Position numbers and translations under genes: made by a program. From positions 1 to 26,654 of the forward strand of contig JADDMT010000247.1 in assembly GCA_021401465.1 (NCBI GenBank): a stretch of 26,654 bases of DNA. The letters are read 5' to 3'. Under the pieces are notes generated by a model that searched no databases, had not been told where the DNA came from, and saw nothing but the letters and a program-made list of their open reading frames with translations. Numbering within the stretch: position 1 is the stretch's first letter; each line of letters opens with the position of its first letter. Shown piece by piece: positions 1 through 8,880 of this stretch. This stretch comes from Teratosphaeria epicoccoides (Eukaryota > Ascomycota > Dothideomycetes > Mycosphaerellales > Teratosphaeriaceae).

Positions 1-72
1 AGTACATCTAGTCAAAAGCGTTTCCTTTTGCAAGATTACTAGTGTCTAAGAGTAGTCGCTCTAAATTTCGCT

Positions 73-387
73 AAGTAGGTTTGTGTATAAGGTTCTAGAA
101 GTAGGTAGCTTACTATTTACAGGATAGGGCTCTGTAATCTGTCCTAAAGAACGTTAGATGTCTACGGCATGTCTACGGCATGTCTGCACAGCTAGATAGT
201 AGCCAAGCAGGGCTTCTTAAGAGGCAGTTATCAAGTAGGTTTGTGTATAAGGTTCTAGAAGTAGGTAGCTTGCCATTTCTAGGACAGAGCTCTGTAATCT
301 GTCCTAAAGAACTTTAGATGTCTATAGCATGTCTATAGCATGTCTACATAGCTAGATAATAGCCAAGCGGGGCTTAGTAAGAGGCAG
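73..387. repeat. 160-bp tandem duplication
   Basis: Two head-to-tail copies begin at 73 and 233, both opening with AAGTAGGTTTGTGTATAAGG and closing with GAGGCAG. They differ mainly by transitions (for example TACGGC against TATAGC), as expected if RIP hit both. Each copy contains about three units of an 11-bp motif, TGTCTATAGCA or TGTCTACGGCA, at 159-191 and 319-351. The same 11-mer makes a minisatellite at 1767-1821. No coding potential is seen. Confidence 0.9.
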
Positions 388-1464
388 AAAGACTAGGTCA
401 TCTATAGTGCGTCCTGTCGATGCTACTAAGATGCTTTTTTAGCTACTAAACAAGCTATACATCTTTAGGCATAATAGTAATACGTTTTAAGTAGATTGTA
501 ATCATGTTATACCTTTTAAACTTAGCGACATTATATGCTTCTATAGCCTCTTACAATATAACTAAAGCAAGACTTTAGAAGTAATATTCTACGTGACCTA
601 GTACTACTAAGCCTGTAATCTCTTAGATAAGCCGAGCAAATGGCAACTTTTATAACAAGAGCTTAGTGCCTTTCTAATACTTCTAAATCTCTGATATAGC
701 TGCTAGCCCTAGCTTCTTAGGCTTACGCTGTCGAAAGGTCTGACTAGTCCGAACTGCGATTTTTTTTCCCTAGGCCTAGGGTGTAGGAGCCGCTTTTTAG
801 ACGCCTCGCTAAAGGTGTTTCATTAAGGGAAGCTTGTATATAGCTAATAGTAGTAGACTTCTTTGCAGGCTTACGCTTTTTTGTAACCCTTTGCTTTAGC
901 TGTATATAGTTGCGGAAAGTAGGGCTCCTTATAGGGTCCGCATTACTCTTATTAGTATCCTTAATACTACTAAGTAGTAGCATATTACTAGAAGGACGTA
1001 TCGCGTAGGCAATTTAGTAAACAAGACAGAACTTAGAGCGAGAAAATCAGGATCTAGGGCAGGCGAAAGACTTTGAATTACACATAGTAGGGCCGTACTA
1101 TTCTAAATCAAGTAGTGATACCTATGGCGTCAAAGCTTTAAATCAAGAATGTAGTATTAAAGCGTATATACGCTACATAGCATAAGGTTACTAGAAGAGC
1201 AGTATAGTACTTAACTTCAACGATTTAAGATAGTAGTCTTAATTGCTAAGCAATACTATAGGAGTTACGTGAGTTAGCGAGTAACAAGTTAACTCTAACG
1301 CTGACGCTAAGTCGTACCTTCCTTCTTTACTATACCTTCTAATTACAGCCTAAAAGCAAAGCTTCTTTTAATCTACAACTTGTACTTCTTCTTCTCTGTC
1401 ACTACTACTAAAGCGCTGCTATACGCTACCTAAAGAATTCTAATACCTGTACTAGCTAATCATT
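388..1464. other. Decayed region, no recognisable gene
   Basis: About 1.1 kb of stop-rich sequence. The longest open stretch is 79 codons on the minus strand (744-983), rich in Lys, Arg and Ser. The same reverse frame can be followed leftwards to about 400 through stops that are mainly TAG and TAA, so it may be a remnant of a reverse-strand gene. I recognise no domain or motif, and short shadow frames are expected here. Confidence 0.3.
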
Positions 1465-1751
1465 ATGGCACTAAAACGCAAGGCAGCAAATCTCGTAATC
1501 CCTAAGCGCCCTACGAAGCGCTATGTCTTAGACCTAGGTCGATTTCTCTTAACTTATCCTAATGTAGTTCGAGAATACAAGCGAAGGTAGAGACTACAGC
1601 CTAATGCTTAGTTAGCAGACACATATTAGAACTTAATCTACAAAGTAAAAACACGAGTAGTTTAGCGCTTTAAAGACAAGAATCCTGGCATGTCTACACA
1701 AGATCTCGCGTACTAGCTCCTATAAGTCGAGCATGTAGCAGAGCAGAAATT

Positions 1752-1836
1752 GTGAGTCTATCTATGTGTCTATAGCATGTCTATAGTATGTCTACAGTAT
1801 GTCTATAGCATGTCTATAGCAGCTAACGTACTTTAG
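1752..1836 (+). other. Intron 1 of the spliced pseudogene
   Basis: The donor GTGAGT is at 1752-1757, a branch-like GCTAAC at 1822-1827, and the acceptor TTTAG ends at 1836. Removing 85 nt joins two reading frames that otherwise do not match. Most of the intron is the five-copy 11-bp minisatellite. Confidence 0.6.
1767..1821 (+). repeat. 11-bp minisatellite, five units
   Basis: Five contiguous units of TGTCTATAGCA start at 1767, 1778, 1789, 1800 and 1811. Single changes (TATAGTA, TACAGTA) are all transitions. The array sits inside the predicted intron. The same unit occurs in both copies of the 160-bp repeat near the left edge. Confidence 0.92.
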
Positions 1837-2320
1837 TTAGGCTAATAATAGCATGTTACTACTCCTAGAGTACGATGAAGATAGTGAAGAGCAAGAGACT
1901 ACAGGCAATAATAATACTAGTGATGATTAGGCTACGAGAGACTTTAACAGCTAAGCATTTTGTCTTGAGGTTATTACTCTTCAGAACAGCCGAACCTGTT
2001 ATTAAGATGATGCATATTACGTTAAATACGCCTAGGTTACTATCATATAGCGTCTAGATGAAATGGAGCTATATTTAGAAGATTAATTCTAGGAGTAGGA
2101 GATCGAGGATCATGATATAACTAATGCAGAAACAGAGAAGAGAGTATATAGATCATTCTAGCTAGTAGAGTAAAAGGTAGCAGTTAGGGTTTCTTTAGAC
2201 TTCTAGAGATCTGCTACATTCTGCCTACGCATAAAGCTTAATTGCTTGCATGAGTAGGATGACAGGCTAGAAGAGCAGCCCTTGTTTAAGTGCAATCTAC
2301 TAACAAAGACAGAGATCAAG

Positions 2321-2372
2321 GTATGTTTCGCGTCTAGCGTACTATTAGTAAGTACTAACTTTTACAAAATAG
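2321..2372 (+). other. Intron 2 of the spliced pseudogene
   Basis: The donor GTATGT is at 2321-2326, a perfect TACTAAC branch site at 2353-2359, and the acceptor AAATAG ends at 2372. The length of 52 nt is typical for ascomycete introns. It joins the flanking frames in phase 0. These three signals together make chance unlikely. Confidence 0.75.
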
Positions 2373-3386
2373 CGCCTCCTTAAGTAGGTTAAAGATAGTA
2401 AGCCTATATGTATATACTATCTTATTAGCGCCCTAGAGCGGGCTATGATGCAGGGCTTCTTGATGTAGGACAAGCAGTTCTTTTAGAACGTGTTTCTCTG
2501 ACAAGAACGCGATCTTAAGACTAAGAGGAAGATCCCTAGACAATACAAGTTCCTAGGGCCTACTTCTCTCTACCCGCTAAGCGCTAATACGACCGACTAC
2601 TAGATTAGACATGGGTTCTTAAAGGCACGACCGACAGAGTTGTAGCGGGCAGAAGGATATCGTTACTAGATTACAGTTACAAGCAAGCTGTTTTAGCAGT
2701 AGTACGCTAGTGCTATTTAGCATGACGGCTGTAAGGCTTTCTAGGCAGCAAATGATAGTTTAATCTAGAGATTGCGACTAGCTAGCCTTGTGTTTAGTGT
2801 AGAACCGAGGCGTTAGGCCTAGAGAAGAATAAGCGTTTTTATAGAAGGGCATCGATTAGAGCATACGACTAGAAAGGAATGTCCGCTATAGGGGCAGCTA
2901 GATATAGCAAGAAAGCGCTACGCATTAACGCTACGCCTACTAGGGCATTAATTTGACTAGCTTCTTAATAGAGCTCATTTTGCAAGGGCCGTACTAAGCA
3001 GGCCTTGCTTCGAGTTAGCGTTAAATTGAAACTAGCTTTAACTACAATTTCGGTCTAAAGCTAGCCTCTTAAGCGTAATAGAGCGTATAACGATAAAAAA
3101 CTATCTATCTGTAAACAGTCAGATATCTACGTCTATCTGTTGTTTGTTTACTTTCCTACTAACGCGTTAGAAGTAGTAATGCCTATTCTTACTATACTAA
3201 TTGTCATAAGGGTAGGTGCTAATAGCAGGAAGGTAACTAGGTATTAGACTCGCAGAGCTATAAAGAATATCGACAATAGTAGTTAACCTTGTAACTAACT
3301 CTCCTCTAAGCAAGAGAGGATTAAATTGAGATTAAGCACGAAGCTCCTAACTGCCTGTCCTGAAGCCATCCCTATATACTAGAGAG

Positions 3387-3449
3387 ACAGAGCAGCTCTG
3401 TTAGATCTGTCGACAGACCTAACAGATCTATGTCTACAGATCTGTAGAC
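3387..3449. repeat. Cluster of three palindromes
   Basis: ACAGAGC-A-GCTCTGT lies at 3387-3401. A 24-bp inverted repeat with one mismatch (GTTAGATCTGTC / GACAGACCTAAC) lies at 3400-3423. A perfect 18-bp palindrome, GTCTACAGATCTGTAGAC, lies at 3432-3449. Further AGATC words follow near 3459 and 3486. The rest of about 3050-3511 holds nothing I recognise. The cluster ends 62 bp before the first LTR. It could form cruciforms or bind a dimeric protein, but no function can be assigned. Confidence 0.75.
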
Positions 3450-3511
3450 TAACCCTACAGATCCGAGGGTCTATTATCCTATGACAGATCCCTTCTCCCC
3501 TACAGGCCTGT

Positions 3512-3871
3512 TAATACGGTTAATCCTAGGGGGCCATTAGAGCCGCATAGGTTCCGATGCCTGCCCTTAGCATGTAGTGACCCTACTACACATAGTAAGG
3601 GAGTCCTTCGTACATATGTTAGCTCGTATGTTGTCTAAGTAGGATTAGTAGTCGAGGTAGGACGCCCCTACGTCACTAACCCTATAGTACCCCTACGGGG
3701 TTAGGCTTAGACATGCTTTCCCTAATTAAGGAGTATCAGGGGTTATAAGTACCCTTAGCGCTACCTCTGCGATAAGCAGAAAGCAGCGCTGTCTTATACC
3801 TACTAAAAGGTCAGATTACACTGTTACACTACGAGATATTTTCATATTATATAGCATATACATCTATATTA
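3512..3871 (+). repeat. LTR of the outer chromovirus copy
   Basis: A 360-bp direct repeat, one of three in the window (others at 4955 and 12758). It begins TAATACGG, the RIP form of TGATACGG, and ends in TATATTA. By hand it differs from the LTR at 4955 at about 12 positions, nearly all transitions. It is followed directly by the same leader as the inner element, so it is a 5' LTR in plus orientation. The preceding five bases are CCTGT; no matching duplication was found on the right. Confidence 0.9.
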
Positions 3872-3997
3872 GTTCTGCTTTCTCCCCCCTACTTTGTAGT
3901 CTAGCAGAGAATACTACAATATGTCTAGAGTACTACGAACTCGTAACTAACGCGTAGCGAGCGCTATCCTAAGCGCCTGCGATAGCGAAGCTAGCCT
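3872..3997 (+). pseudogene. Leader and truncated gag start of the outer copy
   Basis: Equivalent to 5315-5440 of the inner element with only two differences seen. It contains the putative primer site, the gag ATG at 3921 and about 25 codons, including the same TAA stop at codon 10. At 3996-3997 the sequence jumps into the reverse complement of the end of pol. The shared CT at the junction is a 2-nt microhomology. Confidence 0.85.
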
Positions 3998-4954
3998 GTC
4001 CTTAATACTCTCGACTTCCTACTCTTCGTTCTCTTCTGCTACTAGCATTAGGTCCGCAGGCTCTTCACCCTTACGCTATACCTATAGTTTAAGTAGAGAT
4101 ACGTAGAAGACGTCATGCACATGATACGACAATAGCAATAATAGCTAGTACGCCTGCGAGCCTATTACGTCGCGTATCCGGAAGGGTCCGACAAACCTTA
4201 GCGTCATTTTCTTGCTTAGAAGTTTTAGCTTGAGATTCTTCGTTAATAGTAACACCTTCGTACTAACTACGTACTACATCGGTTTAGCATAGGCGTTATT
4301 ATGTTTAATCTAGGATTCTGAGGCCTTTATCTAGTATTCTATTAGTACTAAATGTACCTCGCGTATACGCCGCGCTAATTCTGCGGCGGCTAGCACCCTC
4401 TCCTTAGAAGACTCGTCCTAAGGCGGTTCTAGGTGTATTTCTAGATTAAAGCTATAAAGAATCTGAAATAGCGACATGCGTATAGTAGCATACATGCTAT
4501 TATTAACCGCAAATTCCGCCATAGGAATTACGTCAGCCTAGGCATCCTAGTTCTTAGCGTAATAGCACTAAAGGTACTACTTAAGAGTCTAGTTCATATG
4601 TTTAGTCTAACTATTAGTCTATAGATGGAATGCTATACTTAGGCGGTACTTAACACATGCCTTAAACATAAATTCTTACTAGTATTTACTAGTAAAGACA
4701 GAACCTTAATCTGATAGGATACTTTAGGGGACACTAAAGCGCTATATAACTTTGTCGCAAAGTAGTCGCGTAAGCTCGCTGCTTGTGCACCTTTTCGTAC
4801 ATAGGATAAAGACATTTATCTTAGAGTATTAGTCGACTACTATAAGGACAGTATTAACTATATTGCCTCTCTACTTTGCTAGTAGCAAATTAGTAATGAA
4901 ATCTATAGTCAAGTCTTACTATAGTCTCTCTAGTAGTAGGAGCGCCTAAGCATC
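3998..4954 (-). mobile_element. Inverted pol fragment of outer copy, left part
   Basis: Reverse complement of inner-element positions about 9169-10126, covering the integrase core to just before the chromodomain. Reading on the minus strand recovers the integrase core with many stops. The first acidic position of the integrase triad is still Asp here (codon 4901-4903 reverse), while the inner copy has Asn. The last triad position is Lys in both copies (4601-4603 reverse). The fragment ends exactly where the inner element is inserted and resumes at 13118. Confidence 0.9.
4950..4954. repeat. Target-site duplication GCATC, left
   Basis: GCATC directly precedes the left LTR and is repeated directly after the right LTR at 13118-13122. 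Five bases is the usual duplication length for Ty3/gypsy integrases. The duplicated bases belong to the inverted pol of the outer copy, so that copy was the target. Confidence 0.9.
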
Positions 4955-5314
4955 TGATACGGTTAATACTAGGGGGCCATTAGAGCCGCATAGGTTCTAA
5001 TGCCTGCCCTTGGCATGTAGTGACCCTACTACACATAGCAAGGGGGTCCTTCGTACATACGTTAGCTTGTATGTTGTCTAAGTAGGATTAGTAGTCGAGG
5101 TAGGACGCCCCTACGTCACTAACCCTATAGTACCCCTGCGGGGTTAGGCTTAGACATGCTTTCCCTAATTAAGGAGTATTAGGGGTTATAAGTACCCTTA
5201 GCGCTACCTCTGCGATAAGCAGAAAGCAGCGCTGTCTTATACCTACTAAAAGGTCAGATTACACTGTCACACTACGAGATATTTTCATATTATATAGCAT
5301 ATACATCTATATTA
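4955..5314 (+). repeat. 5' LTR of the inner element
   Basis: Runs from TGATACGG directly after GCATC to TATATTA before the leader. The TG start is intact; the terminal TA is the expected RIP form of CA. It contains a TATA-like box (5187-5191). About 12 differences separate it from the outer LTR at 3512 and about 31 from its own partner at 12758, which is the reverse of what the nesting predicts. Confidence 0.92.
5187..5191 (+). promoter_or_regulatory. Candidate TATA box in LTR
   Basis: TATAA within GGGGTTATAAGTACC, conserved in all three LTRs. A start site about 30 nt downstream would fall near 5217-5221, leaving about 95 nt of R-U5 before the leader. No transcript evidence is available, so the role is inferred from position only. 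Confidence 0.45.
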
Positions 5315-5317
5315 GTT

Positions 5318-5326
5318 CTGCTTTCT
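5318..5326 (+). other. Candidate primer-binding site, possibly self-primed
   Basis: CTGCTTTCT starts three bases after the LTR end. No TGG-type match to a tRNA 3' end is seen there. The nine bases are perfectly complementary to AGAAAGCAG at 5221-5229 in the LTR, close to the start site predicted from the TATA box. That layout resembles self-priming elements of the Tf1 type. The overlapping word TTCTGCTT also pairs with AAGCAGAA at 5217-5224. The same pair is kept in the outer copy. Confidence 0.35.
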
Positions 5327-5363
5327 CCCCCCTGCTTTGCAGTCTAGCAGAGAATACTACAAT

Positions 5364-6653
5364 ATGTCTAGAGTACTACGAACTCGTAACTAACGCGTAG
5401 CGAGCGCTATCCTAAGCGCCTGCGATAGCGAAGCTAGCCTAAGTACTATAGAAGTACCTGCTACGAGCGACACTACATTAAGCGACAGTTCCGCTAGAGG
5501 CTAATTACGCGGCAGACAAGGTAATAGACCCCTCGCATAGGGACCGTAGCTAACTCTGACTATCGACCTAGCCCTTGTAGCCATGATTGTCGATTAGGTC
5601 GCGAACTGCCTTGCAAACTAGAGCTAGAGCCGTACCGCTTCTAGTAGCGACAACGGCGAGGACGACGAAGACGTCGCTATAAGTAGTACTAATAAACTAG
5701 CAGACGAAGAAATCTAGCGAGATTTCACGCTAGGGACCTACGAAGACAACTTACTAGTAGGCGTAGACCCTCTGCGTGTGCCCGCAAGTCTAGTGCCTGA
5801 ATTCAGGGCCATAGTAGGCTAACTAGGAGGTAGTCATAACGCACGTAACCTGAAGCCATTTAAGGGAGACACCTTGAAGGAGGCTCGAACTTTCTTGCAA
5901 GCATGTAAGGCAGTTTTTGTGCTTAACCTACGCGGATATTCTATAGAGGGCAAACAGGTCGCCTTTAGTGTAATGTAGCTCGAAGAGGATAAGGAACCTC
6001 GCAATAATTAGCATAAGCGGTATAACCTTATGCGGGTCTACAACAGAACGTATACGTAGGCAGACTTTCGCTAGTTCTGTGTTAACTAGGTCGAGGATCT
6101 AGGGAATCGCGTCCTTACTATGTCTGTTAAGTACGAGAAGGCTAAGTAGGGGAAGGGACAAACAACCTCTAGCTTTGCTACCTACCTTGCTACACTCAAG
6201 GGACAGATGCTACTCTATACTAAGACGTAACGCATGCGGCACTTACTCGTTAAACTTGATGACAATCTTCAGAATACAATCATGACTTTTCATGAACTTC
6301 CGATAACTTAGCAAGACCTCGTGTCCCTTGCGACACGTATAGAGATTACCTTGAAGCGAAATGGAAAGTCAGGCAGTAAGGACAATAAGCGTCTAAGCCC
6401 TAAGGACCTACCGAAGGGCCGCTATTACAAGCGCCCTAGGGGTCACGCCTAACGCGGTAGTTTATTTAGGAGGAGCAAGCCCTCCGAGCTAAAAGACAGT
6501 AGCGAGAAGCCTCTAAGTAGCTGCTACATCTGTAGAGTAAGGGACTACTAGGCGGCTCGCTATCCTAAACGAAGTGATAGGAAAAAGGTAAGCAAGGTGT
6601 CTGAAACCTCCCTAGAGGGGAGGCGAAAGAAGGACAAGCCCGAGACAGCCGAA
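5364..6653 (+). pseudogene. gag region of gag-pol (RIP-damaged)
   Basis: Gag capsid and nucleocapsid part of one long frame. The frame starts at ATG 5364, 50 nt after the LTR, opening MSRVLRTRN before a TAA at codon 10. An acidic stretch (GEDDED) is followed by a helical capsid-like region (from NLKPFKGDTLKEARTFLQ). A basic segment precedes a retroviral zinc knuckle at 6522-6563. The knuckle still has C-x2-C, but the His is now Tyr and the last Cys is Tyr, each explained by one RIP transition, and a stop lies between them. A Lys/Arg-rich tail follows. The frame continues into pol without a shift, so gag and pol were probably made as one polyprotein. Confidence 0.85.
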
Positions 6654-8880
6654 TAGCTGCTACGGGTATCTAAGCTGTCTGTCACTAATAGTGTAGACTC
6701 GTAGCCTGCCTAGCGCCTATCTAGTGCGGTCTAAGTTAATAGCTCGCTTGAGCTAGTAGACTATATGTTAGACGACCTTGCGGAGATTAACGTGATACCC
6801 TAGAGGGTAATCGTACGGCTCGGTTTAAAGCTAATCCTAGGAGCCCTGCTGCCTACTATGAAGTCCTTTTAGGGCGAAGGCGTAGCGGCTTAAGGCGCGT
6901 ATAACGTGCGCCTCTAACTTGCGGACTCCTTAGGAGAAGTACGCGAGACTAACGAAGTCTTCTTCGCCAAAGAGGTTCCTAATAAGGAGCTCCTACTTGG
7001 CCGCCCTTAGCGCTACAAGCAGGGAGTCGTTGTTAATAGAGCTACTAACAACTAGTTCTATAGCTCTATAGGCGAAGTTCCTACAGTGTAGATGCGTGAC
7101 ACACGTAGCTTCTACAAGGACATGAAGAAGGTCTAATGCATGTATACGGTCTACATACAGAACGTTAAAGAAGACGTTACCCTTCTACCTAAGTTAGAGG
7201 AATACGCCGATATTTTCGACGTAGAGGCTGCGGCCTATACCCGGGCCCTAGACGCGGAACATGCGATTAACCTTAAGGAGGGTTATAATCCTCCGTATCG
7301 ACCTCTGTACCCTATGTCGGAATCGTAGCTCGAAACACTTCGAGACTATCTCTACAAGGCGTAAAGGAACGCGTGGATCTGACGAAGCGACAGCGAGGCT
7401 AGAGCGTTAGTTATGTTCGTCCTGAAGAAGGACAACATACTCTGCCTATACGTTAACTATAGGGGCCTTAACGCGGTAACCTAAAAGAACCGCTACCCCC
7501 TACAACTTATTAGCGAGACGCTTGACCGCCTTAGTCGCGCCGCTATCTTCTTGTCTTTTAACTTGAAGGACGCCTACTATTAGATACTAATCTGAAAGGG
7601 CAACGAGTAGAAGACTACATTCTAAACGCGGTATAGACACTTCGAGTATATAGTGATGCCATTTAGCTTAACTAACGTACTAGCAACGTTCTAAGCGTAT
7701 ATTAACAGGGCCCTAGCTAGCCTCGTTAACACCTGCTACGTAGTATATTTAGACAATATACTAGTCTACTCTGACTCGAAGGAGGAGCATATTTGGCACC
7801 TAAGGATAATGCTTAAATAGCTCCGTAACTTCGCTCTGTACGCGAACCTAAAGAAGTGCTTATTCCTGACGGATAGGATTAAGTTTCTTGGATACATTGT
7901 CTCTATAGAAGGAGTCATCATAGATGACTGAAGGGTGTCCGTAATTACGGAGTAGCTATAGCTAACTACCCTCCGAGAAGTGTAGGTGTTCCTAGGGTTT
8001 ACTAACTTCTACCGCAGATTCATACGGTCCTACTCGAAGATCGTGGCTCCCCTCACGGCCCTCGCGAAGGGCGCGATTCGAGGAAAAAAGCTAGGGATAG
8101 TACCTTAGGAGGAGGCTTAGAGTAAGGCTTTCTCTAAACTTAAAGCAGCTTTCTAAACTACGCCTATACTTTGGCACTTTGACCCTGCTATGAAGATTCG
8201 AATAGAGACCGATGCTTCAAAATTTGTAATAGCCGCAATTATATTATAGCTCTAGTCGCATGAAGGTAGTACGTAATAGTACCTGATTACCTTCTAGTCG
8301 CGGAAGATGCAGGGCGCTAAGCTTAACTACGAGACTTACGACTAAGAGCTTTTAGCTATTCTTGACGGCTTCAAGGAGTACTAACACTACCTCGAAGGCG
8401 TAGCGTACCATATTAAGGTGCTTACTAACTATAACAACCTTCGCGGCTTCATGGGAGTAAAGTAGCTAAGTAGTTAGTAAGCAAGGTAGGCGACTTTCCT
8501 CGCTAGCTTTAACTTCGTTATCTAGCATCGTTCCGGGAAGACGAATCTAGGCGATAGTCCTTCGCGACGACTAGACTACGACACTAGGGAGTAGGGTAAC
8601 TAACAGCTTCTCCCTACGCTACAAACGAAGCTTGTAGTTTAGGGCGGCAATCTGTCGTTAGCTCCTCTTATAGGTCGACTGCAGGTCGAATAGGGCCTCA
8701 CGGCCTCCGCTAGTGACGAACTCTCCTATCTGGCAGTTGTAGCGACCGCGTCTAGCTCGTCCTGTGCGGTAGTTAACTAGCTTATATGTAGTAAGTATGC
8801 GATGTCTAAAGAACCCTTTAAAGAAGTCTCGAGACTTATTCAGCAGTTGCAAGAGCGAGAACCGGAGTTAATTAATAAGG
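6654..8880 (+). pseudogene. Protease, reverse transcriptase and RNase H region of pol
   Basis: Continues the gag frame. An aspartic protease remnant is visible: LDDLAEINVI at 6768-6797 sits where the D-S/T-G-A motif belongs, and the LLLGRP motif follows near 6990. The reverse transcriptase runs from about 7270 (GYNPPYRPLYPMSES) through VNYRGLNAV. The catalytic box reads YLDN at 7746-7757 where YLDD is expected. The RT thumb and connection (FLGFTNFYRRFI) follow. RNase H begins near 8190 with IETDASKF; its first Asp (8211-8213) is intact. Many TAG stops fall at expected Gln and Trp positions, such as the Trp after the AYYQI-type motif (TGA). The protein is certainly nonfunctional. Confidence 0.88.

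Larger units (their letters stand above)
1465..3050 (+). pseudogene. Decayed spliced gene of unknown family, three exons
   Basis: The frame opens at ATG 1465 with a basic N-terminus (MALKRKAANLVIPKR) and runs to 1751. An intron at 1752-1836 is followed by an exon to 2320, a second intron at 2321-2372, and an exon from 2373. Both junctions keep the frame: exon 1 leaves 2 nt that exon 2 completes, and the second junction is phase 0. Exon 2 carries an acidic stretch (EYDEDSEEQE) and then mixed helical-looking sequence. Exon 3 can be followed to about 2950-3050. Interruptions are almost all TAG at plausible Gln or Trp positions, so this is a RIP-killed gene. I do not recognise the family; it could be a transposon-encoded protein or a captured host gene. 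The 3' end is uncertain because terminal stops cannot be told from RIP stops. Confidence 0.6.

Noticed and set aside
744..983. 79-codon minus-strand open frame as an intact gene
   Set aside because: No motif, no clear regulatory context, and the frame runs into stop-rich sequence. It is treated as part of a decayed region.
3998..4954. Autointegration of retroelement cDNA as the cause of the inversion
   Set aside because: Autointegration would join an LTR end to internal sequence. The junction at 3996-3997 lies inside the leader and early gag instead, with microhomology.
7140..7328. 62-codon plus-strand open frame as a separate small gene
   Set aside because: It is simply the stop-free part of the pol frame just before reverse transcriptase.
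8658..8852. 64-codon minus-strand open frame
   Set aside because: Lies over the RNase H to integrase part of pol on the other strand. It is a shadow of the real frame.
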